Part shown: positions 17,047-25,012 of the stretch, piece by piece | Position numbering within the stretch: the first letter of the stretch is position 1 | Layout: each line of letters opens with the position of its first letter | Assembly: GCA_020846935.1 (NCBI GenBank) | Contig: JADLCY010000013.1 | Span: 1 to 64,000, forward strand | Source of the DNA: Gemmatimonadaceae bacterium | Lineage (GTDB): Bacteria > Gemmatimonadota > Gemmatimonadetes > Gemmatimonadales > Gemmatimonadaceae | DNA length: 64,000 bases | Reading direction: 5' to 3' | Position numbers and translations under genes: made by a program | Notes under the pieces: model-generated | Told to the model about the DNA's origin: nothing | Databases searched by the model: none | The model's input: only the letters and a program-made list of their open reading frames with translations

Positions 17047-17985
17047 TTACGTCCGGCCCGCGAGAGCGCGGCGGGCGTTCACCTCGTCCTGGCGCAGCTG
17101 CGCCACGAGCGCGTCCACGCCGTCGAACCGGGCCGTGTCTCGAAGGTGCGCCACGAAATCGACCCGGACGCGGAGGCCATAGAAGTCGGCCGACACATCG
17201 AAGAGATGGACCTCCAGGGACGTGGCCGCGTCGCCAAACGTGGGGCGCGGCCCCAGGTTCATCATGCCGCCAAAGGTGCCCCGCGCGGATTGCACCCGAA
17301 CCGCGTATACCCCCTGCGGCGGTATGAGCTTGCGCGAGGACTCGATCGGCACATTGATCGTGGGAAACCCGAGCAAGCGCCCGCGCGCCTCGCCGTGGCT
17401 GACGCGACCACCGATCGCGTAAGGACGCCCGAGGCCTTCCTCGGCGCGAAGCAGGTCGCCCCCGGCGACCGCACGTCGAATGAAGGTCGACGAGACCGGC
17501 TGTCCGCTCAGCGCGGTGACGGGCGCCAGGACCTCGACCGAGAAGCCTCGCGACCTGCCGAGCGCTCTGAGCACGTCCGGGTTTCCGGAGCGATTCTTTC
17601 CGAACGCGTGGTCGTGCCCCATGAGCAAGTGCGCCACGCGGAACCGGCCAACCAGCACCTGGTCGACGAACTGCGCCGCGTCGAGAGCGGCCAGGGACCG
17701 CGTGAAGGGAAGCAGCGCGACGTAGTCGACTCCGCTCTCCGCGATCACCTCCAGCTTCTCGTCACCCACGGTGAGCAGGTGCGGCGCGACGCTCGGATTC
17801 ACGACTTCGAGCGGATGAGGATCGAACGTCACCAGTACCGAACGCGTGTGTCGCTCCGCGGCCCGCTGCACGAGCTGGCCGAGCACGAGCTGATGTCCAC
17901 GGTGAACGCCGTCGAAGGATCCGACGGTGATCACGGTGTCGCGGACGTCAGGCGGAAGCCCGCTCGCGTCGAGGAGGTCACGCAT
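17047..17985 (-). CDS. ribF: bifunctional riboflavin kinase/FAD synthetase RibF
   Basis: A 312-aa two-domain enzyme that phosphorylates riboflavin to FMN and adenylylates FMN to FAD. The N-terminal FAD synthetase domain has TVGSFDGVHRGHQ, LVTFDPHP, LLMGHDHAFGKNRSG and SSTFIRRAV. The C-terminal kinase domain has GRPYAIGGRVSHGEARGRLLGFPTINV split over about 20 residues, and FGGMMNLGPRPTFG. Length is typical. It overlaps truB by 8 nt and is the last gene of the rimP-nusA-infB operon, a common bacterial order. Confidence 0.96.
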   Translation of the reverse strand: MRDLLDASGLPPDVRDTVITVGSFDGVHRGHQLVLGQLVQRAAERHTRSVLVTFDPHPLEVVNPSVAPHLLTVGDEKLEVIAESGVDYVALLPFTRSLAALDAAQFVDQVLVGRFRVAHLLMGHDHAFGKNRSGNPDVLRALGRSRGFSVEVLAPVTALSGQPVSSTFIRRAVAGGDLLRAEEGLGRPYAIGGRVSHGEARGRLLGFPTINVPIESSRKLIPPQGVYAVRVQSARGTFGGMMNLGPRPTFGDAATSLEVHLFDVSADFYGLRVRVDFVAHLRDTARFDGVDALVAQLRQDEVNARRALAGRT

Positions 17986-18841
17986 GGGAAAGCACCACCT
18001 CGGGCTGCCAGCGGTCTGCCTCGCGCCGCGCGATGGCGAGCAGCTGTCCCTCGGCGTCCACGAGGACGGCTCGAGGTCCGTCCGTCCGCGCGAGCACGGT
18101 CATGCCGTGACCCACCCGTGCGACATCGTCTGATTCCAGCTGTTCACGGATGGTGTCGCCAAGCGCGTCGCCAAGCGGCCGAGGACGTGCGTCACCGGCC
18201 TTGAGGGCCTCCCACGGGACGGCGTCCTCCACATGGAAGGCTCCGCAGCGTTCCCGACGCAGCGACTCCAGGTACGCGGCGCTACCAACGGCGCGACCGA
18301 GGTCACGCGCCAGGGCGCGAATGTAGGTGCCACCGCCACAGGTGATCCGCGCGACCAGTGTGTCCGCCTGCACGTGCAGCGGTTCCCACCGGTCGACGCG
18401 AACGTCGACCGGTGGCAAGGTGGGTGCATCACCCCGGCGGGCGAGGGCGTAGGCGCGGCGGCCATCGATCTTCTTGGCTGAATACGCCGGCGGCACCTGG
18501 GCGATGATTCCCTCGAAACGAGGGAGCGTCTCCAGGACGTCCTGCGTCGACGGGAGGGCCGCCTGACGCGTCACGTCGCCGGTGCGATCGTCGGTGTCGC
18601 GCTCCTCGCCGAACCGGATGGTCGCGAGGTAGACCTTGGGCTCGCCATTCACGAAGCGCAGGAGTCGCGTACCGCGGCCAGTCAGGATGATGAGGAGACC
18701 GGTCGCAAACGGGTCGAGCGTGCCGGCGTGGCCAGCCTTGCGAGTCCCGATGGCCCGTGTGACTGCGCGGACCGCATCGAACGAAGTGATCCCGACCGGC
18801 TTGTCGACGAGGACGAGCGCGTCAGTCGAGATCGTCGGCAT
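17978..18841 (-). CDS. truB: tRNA pseudouridine-55 synthase TruB
   Basis: A 287-aa enzyme that converts U55 in the tRNA T-loop to pseudouridine. The catalytic Asp is in the motif RKAGHAGTLDPFATGLL, preceded by VDKPVGITSFDAVR. The RNA-binding KVYLATIRFGEERDTDD and the substrate-loop VPPAYSAKKIDGRRAY are intact. A C-terminal PUA-like stretch is present. I chose the ATG at 18841 because it lies just before the conserved start; it overlaps rbfA by 20 nt. A longer frame to 18889 exists but adds no homologous residues. Confidence 0.96.
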   Translation of the reverse strand: MPTISTDALVLVDKPVGITSFDAVRAVTRAIGTRKAGHAGTLDPFATGLLIILTGRGTRLLRFVNGEPKVYLATIRFGEERDTDDRTGDVTRQAALPSTQDVLETLPRFEGIIAQVPPAYSAKKIDGRRAYALARRGDAPTLPPVDVRVDRWEPLHVQADTLVARITCGGGTYIRALARDLGRAVGSAAYLESLRRERCGAFHVEDAVPWEALKAGDARPRPLGDALGDTIREQLESDDVARVGHGMTVLARTDGPRAVLVDAEGQLLAIARREADRWQPEVVLSHA

Positions 18842-19208
18842 CACGCGTGTCCACGTTGCCCTCGCGGATCTGCGCCAGCAGCGATTCAATGCGCGCGGCG
18901 TGGGCGACGGAATGGTCGAGGCGGAACTCGATCTCCGGAGCGGCGTGGATACGCAGCGAGCGCCCGAGTTTGCTGCGCAGGTGTCCGGCGAGCGAGGTCA
19001 GTCCCTCGACGGTCGATGCGCGCTGGGTGTCGTCGCCCATGATGCTGACGAAGACCTTGGCGTGCCGGAGGTCGCGCGTGACTTCGACCGCCGTCACGGT
19101 GACGATCCCGGTGATGCGCGGATCCTTGACGCCCTCAGCGAGAAAGCGGGCGACCTGCTCGCGGATGGCCTCCGCGACGCGGTCCGGGCGTCGGCGGTCA
19201 ACGGGCAT
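18822..19208 (-). CDS. rbfA: 30S ribosome-binding factor A
   Basis: A 128-aa KH-like-fold protein that binds the 16S 5' region and aids late 30S maturation and cold adaptation. It shows the family start RPDRVAEAIREQVARFLAEG, VKDPRITGIVTVTAVEVTRD and LRHAKVFVSIMGDD, and the C-terminal LRIHAAPEIEFRLDHSVAHA. Length is normal. It lies between infB and truB, as in most bacteria, with a 63-nt gap after infB. Confidence 0.95.
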   Translation of the reverse strand: MPVDRRRPDRVAEAIREQVARFLAEGVKDPRITGIVTVTAVEVTRDLRHAKVFVSIMGDDTQRASTVEGLTSLAGHLRSKLGRSLRIHAAPEIEFRLDHSVAHAARIESLLAQIREGNVDTRDADDLD

Positions 19209-19271
19209 GTGACGCGAGGCGATGGGTGGATGCGTGGAGTGACGCGGCCCGTAGCGACCGGCGCCGCGGCG

Positions 19272-21983
19272 TCAGTTGGCCGCGGCCTCCGGCTGCAGGG
19301 TACGCGCGACTTCTTCCTTGCGGTAGCACTCGATCACGTCGCCGACCTTGATGTCGTTGAAGTTCTCGATGCCGATGCCGCACTCGTACCCTTCCTTCAC
19401 TTCCTTCACATCGTCCTTGAAGCGACGGAGCGAGGCGATCCCGCCCTCGAAGATCTCGGAGCCATCGCGCACGAGACGCACGCGGCCGGCGCGATTGATG
19501 ACGCCGCTCCGGACGGAGCACCCGGCGATGGTGCCGATGCGGGAGACCTTGAAGACCTCGCGTACCTCGGCTTCGCCGAGCACCACCTCGCGCTCTTCGG
19601 GTCGCAGCATGCCTTCGAGGGCGGCGCGGACGTCGGCGACGGCCTCGTAGATGATGCGATAGAGCTTGATCTCGACGCCTTCCTTTTCCGCGGCGGCACG
19701 AGCGTTGTTGTCTGGCCGCACGTGGAAGCCGATGATGACCGCCCTCGAGGCGCGCGCCAGGAGAATGTCGCCCTCGGTGATGGCGCCGACGCCGCGATGG
19801 ACCACCTCGACCTGCACTTCGTTGTTGGACAACTGCTGCAGCGCGTCGGCGAGCGCTTCGGCCGGTCCACCCTGGTCGGCCTTGATCACGATGCGCAGGT
19901 TCCGCTTCTGGCCCGCGGACGCCTGCGACATGAAGTCCTGGAGCGAGACGGCGCTCTTGCTGGTGCGACGGCTCTTGGCCTCGCGATCGAGGCGCTCGCG
20001 TCGCTGCGCAATCTCGCGCGCCTGCGTGGCGTCCTCGACGACGAGGAACTGATCGCCGGCCATCGGGACGCCTGCGAGGCCGAGCACCTGCACCGGAATG
20101 GCCGGCCCGGCCTGCTTGACCTGCTTGCCGCGTTCGTCGAGCAGCGCACGCACACGGCCCGAGAACAGGCCGCAGATGAAATTGTCGCCCACACGCAGCG
20201 TACCGCCCTGCACCAGCACGGTCGCGACCGGTCCCTTCCCTGCGTCGAGCTGCGCTTCGACGACGGAGCCGGTGGCGGCCTTGTCGGGGTTCGACTTGAG
20301 ATCGAGGACCTCGGCCTGCAGGAGGATCTGGTCGAGCAACTCGGCGACACCGGTGCCCTTCTTTGCGGAGATGGGCGTGGAAAGCGTCTGGCCACCGAAC
20401 TGCTCGAGCACGACCCCGTGTTGCAGGAGGTCTTGCGACACCCGCATCGGGTTGGCTTCGGGCAGGTCGACCTTGTTGATGGCGACGATGAGCGGCACGC
20501 CCGCGTTCTTTGCGTGCGAGATGGCCTCGATCGTTTGCGGCATCACGGAGTCGTTCGCCGCAACGACCAGCACGACGATGTCCGTGACCTGGGCACCACG
20601 CGCACGCATCGCGGTGAAGGCCTGGTGGCCCGGCGTGTCGAGGAACGTGATCGCGCGATCGCCCGGCAGCGACACGTGGTACGCGCCGATGTGCTGCGTG
20701 ATGCCGCCGGCTTCGCCCGCCACCACGTTTGCCTTGCGGATGTAGTCGAGCAGCGACGTCTTGCCGTGGTCGACGTGACCCATGATGGTGACGACCGGCG
20801 GACGCGCCCTGAGATCCTCGGCCTTGTCCTTTTCCACCGCGCCGATGTCGGCCTTGTACTCCTCCTCGCGCGCCGCTTCGAAGCCGAACTCCGTCGCGAT
20901 CAGTTCGATCTGGTCAAAATCCAGGCGCTGATTGATCGTGACCATCAGGCCGAGGTTCTTGAACGCAAAGCCAACGATCTGCGTCGCGGGCACCTTCAGA
21001 ATGTCCGCGAGCTCGGCGACCGTGATGAACTCGTTGACGCGGACGGTCTTTCTCTCGCGTTCCACTTCTTCGCGGCGCTGGGCTTCGAGATCGGCCCGCG
21101 ACTCATCCGGCCGACGCGTGCCGCGCTTGGCGACACCGCCGCGCATGTTCTGCATGACGCGCGTGATGTTTGCCGACACTTCTTCCTGGTCGACGCGGTC
21201 GCGTTTGCCCTTCTTCTTGCCCCGGGTGCCAGCGCTCGATGAGTCCGCGGGCTTGCGATCATCCCGCGCCGGAATGCTGACGCCACCACTCGGCGTCCCT
21301 GACGCAACGGGCCGAGGCGGCGGGTACGCCCCACCGGCCGCACCTGGCCGCTGCGCGCGCGGCGGAGCCGGCACGATCGGGCGCGGGCGCTGGCGGTTGA
21401 GCGCCGGAGGGGAAGCGCTCGCGACGGGGACGGAACGCGGCGGCACACTGGCCACGGGTACCGGAGTCGGCGCGGGAACAGGCGCGCGCTCGGGGGGCGC
21501 GTCTGCCTGGACCGGCTCAGCGTGAGGCTCCGGCGTTGCTACGGGTGCCGTGACGACTTCGGCCGGCGGCGGTGCGACGGCCTCCACGGTGACGCGCTCA
21601 GGCGCTTCCTCCGTCGGGGCGTCAAACGGTGCGGGCACGTCATCATCGGCGACGACGACTTCCGCTTCTGCCGGCGGGAGGTCGGCGGCCTTTCGGCGCC
21701 TCACACTCCCGCGCGCCGCGGCGGGCGCTTCGGCAGCCGCAGCCGGCTCGACAGCAGGCGTACCGCGCCGGCGACCGGTGCGCGTGGGCGGCGCGCTCGC
21801 CGGCTTCTCCTGGCGCGCGCGCTTTTCCCGCTCCCATCGCGCGCGAACCCGCGCGACCTGGTCGTCGGTCAGCAGACTCAAATGACTGCGAACCGGCACA
21901 TCCATCGCCTTGAGGAGTTGCATCACATCCTCGGCGGAGATGCCGAACTCACCAGCCATGTCGTGTACGCGCAGCTTGCTCAA
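19272..21983 (-). CDS. infB: translation initiation factor IF-2
   Basis: A 903-aa GTPase that brings fMet-tRNA to the 30S subunit. The N-terminal IF2_N domain starts SKLRVHDMAGEFGISAEDV, then a Pro/Ala/Glu-rich linker of some 270 residues. A second IF2_N motif (INEFITVAELADILKVPATQ type) precedes the G domain with VTIMGHVDHGKTSLLD (G1), DTPGHQAF (G3) and NKVD (G4). Domains II-IV follow. The start is TTG at 21983: a perfect AGGAGG lies 6 nt upstream and the family N-terminus begins there, whereas the longer frame upstream is shadow of the L7Ae gene. The linker is unusually rich in Ala/Pro/Val-Glu. Confidence 0.97.
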   Translation of the reverse strand: MSKLRVHDMAGEFGISAEDVMQLLKAMDVPVRSHLSLLTDDQVARVRARWEREKRARQEKPASAPPTRTGRRRGTPAVEPAAAAEAPAAARGSVRRRKAADLPPAEAEVVVADDDVPAPFDAPTEEAPERVTVEAVAPPPAEVVTAPVATPEPHAEPVQADAPPERAPVPAPTPVPVASVPPRSVPVASASPPALNRQRPRPIVPAPPRAQRPGAAGGAYPPPRPVASGTPSGGVSIPARDDRKPADSSSAGTRGKKKGKRDRVDQEEVSANITRVMQNMRGGVAKRGTRRPDESRADLEAQRREEVERERKTVRVNEFITVAELADILKVPATQIVGFAFKNLGLMVTINQRLDFDQIELIATEFGFEAAREEEYKADIGAVEKDKAEDLRARPPVVTIMGHVDHGKTSLLDYIRKANVVAGEAGGITQHIGAYHVSLPGDRAITFLDTPGHQAFTAMRARGAQVTDIVVLVVAANDSVMPQTIEAISHAKNAGVPLIVAINKVDLPEANPMRVSQDLLQHGVVLEQFGGQTLSTPISAKKGTGVAELLDQILLQAEVLDLKSNPDKAATGSVVEAQLDAGKGPVATVLVQGGTLRVGDNFICGLFSGRVRALLDERGKQVKQAGPAIPVQVLGLAGVPMAGDQFLVVEDATQAREIAQRRERLDREAKSRRTSKSAVSLQDFMSQASAGQKRNLRIVIKADQGGPAEALADALQQLSNNEVQVEVVHRGVGAITEGDILLARASRAVIIGFHVRPDNNARAAAEKEGVEIKLYRIIYEAVADVRAALEGMLRPEEREVVLGEAEVREVFKVSRIGTIAGCSVRSGVINRAGRVRLVRDGSEIFEGGIASLRRFKDDVKEVKEGYECGIGIENFNDIKVGDVIECYRKEEVARTLQPEAAAN

Positions 21984-21989
21984 ACGAAG

Positions 21990-21995
21990 CCTCCT
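21990..21995 (-). promoter_or_regulatory. Shine-Dalgarno site that fixes the infB TTG start
   Basis: AGGAGG on the minus strand, 6 nt before TTG 21983. It lies in the last codons of the L7Ae gene. Its match to the anti-SD decides the non-AUG start. Confidence 0.85.
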
Positions 21996-22395
21996 AACGA
22001 GTCCTTCGCGGACCCGGTGTCCGTCCTGCCCGTGCGGTAGGGTCCACCAACCTGCGGACCCCGGCCGCCAGCGATGCGTCGGTGATCCCGACGACCGCGG
22101 TCGACGCCTTGCCCACCGCCCCACCCAGCGCGTCTGCGGTCGACCCTTCGACCGTCCGAACCCGCCGCGCCTGCAGGAGCGGCAGCACCTTCTCCCGGCT
22201 GTGTCGCGATGCGTCTGGTGCAACGATCGCGAGGATCACCTTGTTGCGCCGCACCGCGTCCCGCACGCGATCGACGCCCACCACCACGTTCCGCGCCCTC
22301 GCCCCGAGTCCCAGGAGGCCGAGCACCTGACGCTCGACCGCGGGGTCGAGCGCAATCGGTGCGCGCTCAGCCCTCTCCACCACCCTCGTCGCCAT
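21994..22395 (-). CDS. ribosomal L7Ae/L30e-like RNA-binding protein (YlxQ type)
   Basis: A 133-aa protein with the L7Ae fold pattern: QVLGLLGLGARARNVVVGVDRVRDAVRRNKVILAIVA-like segments, split here as GLGARARNVVVGVDRV and NKVILAIVAPDAS, followed by HSREKVLPLLQA. YlxQ-like proteins bind kink-turn RNA and often lie between nusA and infB. The usual ylxR gene before it is missing: this gene overlaps the end of nusA by 29 nt. The exact role is not established. The C-terminus is basic and Pro/Arg-rich. Confidence 0.88.
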   Translation of the reverse strand: MATRVVERAERAPIALDPAVERQVLGLLGLGARARNVVVGVDRVRDAVRRNKVILAIVAPDASRHSREKVLPLLQARRVRTVEGSTADALGGAVGKASTAVVGITDASLAAGVRRLVDPTARAGRTPGPRRTR

Positions 22396-23683
22396 CCTCC
22401 GTAGTCAGCTCCGAGAGCATGACCATGATGCGATCGGCCTCTTCCGGCGCAATGCCCGGGAGCTTGAGGAAGTCCTCGCGCTCCAGGTCGATGATGTCGT
22501 TGAGCGTGCGATAGCCAGCGTCCTCGAGTACCGCCACAGTGGCGGGCGAGAGCCCCTGGATTTCGGAAAGCTTCACGTCGGCACCGCCATCCTGTTCCTC
22601 GGGCAGCGGAGCGAAGTTCGGCCCGTCGGCCCGCTCCATCCACTCGCGGCTGGAGTACAGGTCGATCTTCCAGCCCGTGAGCTCCGAGGCAAGCCGCACG
22701 TTCTGGCCATTGCGGCCGATCGCCAGCGACAACTGGTCCTCGTCGACGACGGCCTGGATCGTCCGGTTCTCCGGATCCGAAAAGACGCGGGCCACGCGGG
22801 CCGGCGCCAGCGCCAGGCGGGCGAACCGCTCCGGATCGTTGGACCAGGGCACGATGTCGATGCGCTCGCCATTCAGCTCGTTGACCACCGCCTGCACACG
22901 GGCGCCCTTGAGTCCCACGCAGGCGCCCACGGGATCGATCGATTCGTCGCGCGACCACACAGCGATCTTGGTGCGACTGCCAACCTCCCGGGCCGAGGCA
23001 CGAATCTCGACGATGCCCTGCTGGATCTCGGGCACCTCGAGCTTGAACAGGGCCTGCACAAAGACCGGATCCCCACGGGTGAGGATCAGGCGCGGGCCCT
23101 TGGGCGTCTCCTCGACGCGCTTGAGCACGGCCCGGATCGGATCGCCCTGGTGGAAATGCTCGCGGTGGTTCTGCTCGCGGTAGGGCATGATCGCCTCCGC
23201 CTCGCGGAACTTGCTGAGCATGAGCACGAGCTTCCCGCGCTCGATCTGCTGGACCTCGCCGGACAGCAACTCGCCCACGCGCGAGGAGAACTCGTCGCGA
23301 ATGCGCGTGCGTTCACCCTCGCGCACGCGCTGGATGATGCGCTGCTTGGCCGCCTGCACCGCGCTGCGCCCGAACTCCGAGTAGTCGACGGGAATCTCCA
23401 TCACGTCGCCCGGCTGGAACTCGGGATCCTCGTATTGCGCCTCCTCCACGGAGACCTCGGCGCCCGGGTCCACGACCTCGGCCACCACGGTCTTGAGGAG
23501 CACGATCCGGATCTCGCCGCGGACTTCGTCGATCTCGATCTCGGCCTTGACGTTGGGGCCGTGCTTCTTTGCCAGGGCGGCATGAATGCCGTCCTGGAGG
23601 AGTCCGTGCAGTTCCGTGCGGTCGAGCTGCTTGAGGTGCGACAGCTCGCGAATGGCACTCAGGATTTCAGCGGTACCGGTCAT
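22367..23683 (-). CDS. nusA: transcription termination/antitermination protein NusA
   Basis: A 438-aa RNA polymerase-associated factor that modulates pausing, termination and antitermination. Domain order is complete: NusA N-domain (1-130), S1 domain (VGELLSGEVQQIERGKLVL), KH1 with RDESIDPVGACVGLKGARVQ (about 250), and KH2 with LSLAIGRNGQNVRLASELTG. A single C-terminal helix-hairpin-helix repeat follows (LSEIQGLSPATVAVLEDAGY), then an acidic tail. It starts 10 nt after rimP. In other bacteria NusA represses its own operon, relevant to the leader hairpin upstream. Confidence 0.97.
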   Translation of the reverse strand: MTGTAEILSAIRELSHLKQLDRTELHGLLQDGIHAALAKKHGPNVKAEIEIDEVRGEIRIVLLKTVVAEVVDPGAEVSVEEAQYEDPEFQPGDVMEIPVDYSEFGRSAVQAAKQRIIQRVREGERTRIRDEFSSRVGELLSGEVQQIERGKLVLMLSKFREAEAIMPYREQNHREHFHQGDPIRAVLKRVEETPKGPRLILTRGDPVFVQALFKLEVPEIQQGIVEIRASAREVGSRTKIAVWSRDESIDPVGACVGLKGARVQAVVNELNGERIDIVPWSNDPERFARLALAPARVARVFSDPENRTIQAVVDEDQLSLAIGRNGQNVRLASELTGWKIDLYSSREWMERADGPNFAPLPEEQDGGADVKLSEIQGLSPATVAVLEDAGYRTLNDIIDLEREDFLKLPGIAPEEADRIMVMLSELTTEDGDEGGGEG

Positions 23684-23693
23684 GCCAGCATCC

Positions 23694-24158
23694 TCATGTA
23701 TTCCACACGAACACGAGCCGCGCCTCCTTGATGTCGGAGAGCGCCACCCGGTGTTCTGTCCCTTTGAGATCGCGAACCACCGCGACCTCGGAGCCTTCTG
23801 AACTCTCGATCCCCACCACTTCGACGTCGATCCGTCCGCCCAGCGCAGGACTCAGCACCCGCGCCCGTCGACCTGCGAACCGCCGCCAGTCCGCCGCGTG
23901 GCGCAACGGACGCTCCACGCCCGGCGATGACACTTCGAGCACATACGACTCACCCACGAGCCTCGAGCTCTCGAGCCGGGGTTCGAGGGCACGCGACACG
24001 TGGGCGCAATCGTCCACCGTGACCTTGGTTCCGTCCCGGCGGTCGATCCGGACGTCGAGCACCGGCCGCCGTGACGTGCCCCCGCGCCTCAGCTCCACGA
24101 GATCGAATCCCATCGCGTCAAGCTCTTGTTGGACAAGATCTTCAAGCGCCGGGTTCAT
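23694..24158 (-). CDS. rimP: ribosome maturation factor RimP
   Basis: A 154-aa factor for 30S assembly. The start MNPALEDLVQQELDAMGFDL is typical, followed by RPVLDVRIDRRDGTKVTVDD, the family signature CAHVSRALEPRLE, and YVLEVSSPGVERPL. The ATG at 24158 fits the family; the longer frame crosses the leader hairpin and is not coding. It is the first gene of the operon leading to ribF. Confidence 0.95.
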   Translation of the reverse strand: MNPALEDLVQQELDAMGFDLVELRRGGTSRRPVLDVRIDRRDGTKVTVDDCAHVSRALEPRLESSRLVGESYVLEVSSPGVERPLRHAADWRRFAGRRARVLSPALGGRIDVEVVGIESSEGSEVAVVRDLKGTEHRVALSDIKEARLVFVWNT

Positions 24159-24182
24159 ATCCCTTCGAGCCCCCCTTAGAAC

Positions 24183-24213
24183 AAAAAAATGCGGGGGAAC
24201 CTCCCCCACATTT
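24183..24213 (-). terminator. intrinsic terminator in the rimP leader (possible attenuator)
   Basis: On the minus strand TGTGGGGG-AGGTT-CCCCCGCA folds into a stem with a run of seven T (24189-24183), a textbook intrinsic terminator. It lies after pgeF, but also between the rimP promoter (24245-24273) and the rimP ATG, so rimP transcripts must pass it. A CCCGG/CCGGG stem lies just upstream in the leader. Confidence 0.85.
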
Positions 24214-24244
24214 CAACACCCGGTGGCATTCCGGGCGACGCAGC

Positions 24245-24273
24245 AATGTAGATCACGCGAGACATCCGTGCAA
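24245..24273 (-). promoter_or_regulatory. rimP-nusA-infB operon promoter
   Basis: Minus strand: TTGCAC (24268-24273), 17-bp spacer, TACATT (24245-24250). The start site is expected near 24238, about 80 nt before the rimP ATG and upstream of the terminator hairpin. Confidence 0.75.
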
Positions 24274-24310
24274 GCCGACGAATCCGCCGCCCCGGACGCG
24301 ACTGCGCCTC

Positions 24311-25012
24311 CTAGCGCGTGCGAAGCACGCCGAGCTGGCGCCCGAGGTCACCGCACCGATGCGAGTAGAACCGATCGTTGTCGCACCGGGTGCAGCTCGT
24401 GCTCACGCTCACCGCCCTGACGCCCGCGGCGCGCGCGCAGTCGGCAATCAATGCGCGGAGGTCGACGGGCGTTGGCTGCTCAGCTCGGCGACCGGTGAGC
24501 CTACTATATACCTCAGGCCCCACCTCGTAGCAGCGCCCGCAGATGCCCGGGCCCGCGTGCACGCGCAGGTCCGCCGCGCGGTACCCCACCGCGTCCAGCG
24601 CTGTGATGGCGACCTGAGTTATGCCGGCCGCGGTTCCCTTCCATCCGGAGTGGACGATCGCGCCGACCCCGGCCGGGTGGCCGATGAACACCGGGATGCA
24701 GTCCGCCAGCGTGACGGCCATGGCGGTCGAACCGGACCACGCCATGTGGCCGTCGGCCTCGCTCGCGCGCAGGATCCCGGACCACTCGCCGGTGTGGCTC
24801 AGCACCTTGACGCCGTGCACCTGGTGCGCCGAAATCAGGCGCTCCGCGCCGAGCGCCTGGGCAAGCGCGATCCAGCGATCCCACACGACCGCGCTTGGCT
24901 CGTCGCCGTGCAGCGCGAAACTGCCCGCCTGGCGCTGGGTGGTAAAGGCGACGAGCCCGAGCGCCTCGAAGTCCGGGACGGTCTCGGCGACGGGCAGTGG
25001 CGGTCGCGTCAC
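24311..25012 (-). CDS. pgeF: YfiH/PgeF (laccase-domain, purine nucleoside phosphorylase) protein
   Basis: A 233-aa member of the DUF152/multicopper polyphenol oxidase-like family. Members act as purine nucleoside phosphorylases/adenosine deaminases and as peptidoglycan editing factors. Diagnostic motifs are AHQVHGVKV, the metal-site Cys/His in ADCIPVFIGHP, HSGWKGTAAGI, GPGICGRCYEVGPEV and the C-terminal SCTRCDNDRFYSHR. It overlaps no neighbour but follows murA by one base, so the two are probably one transcript with cell-wall roles. Confidence 0.92.
   Translation of the reverse strand: MTRPPLPVAETVPDFEALGLVAFTTQRQAGSFALHGDEPSAVVWDRWIALAQALGAERLISAHQVHGVKVLSHTGEWSGILRASEADGHMAWSGSTAMAVTLADCIPVFIGHPAGVGAIVHSGWKGTAAGITQVAITALDAVGYRAADLRVHAGPGICGRCYEVGPEVYSRLTGRRAEQPTPVDLRALIADCARAAGVRAVSVSTSCTRCDNDRFYSHRCGDLGRQLGVLRTR

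Noticed and set aside
18636-21242. 868-aa open frame on the plus strand
   Set aside because: It lies antisense to truB, rbfA and infB; composition is His/Asp/Arg-rich as expected from an antisense frame of conserved genes.
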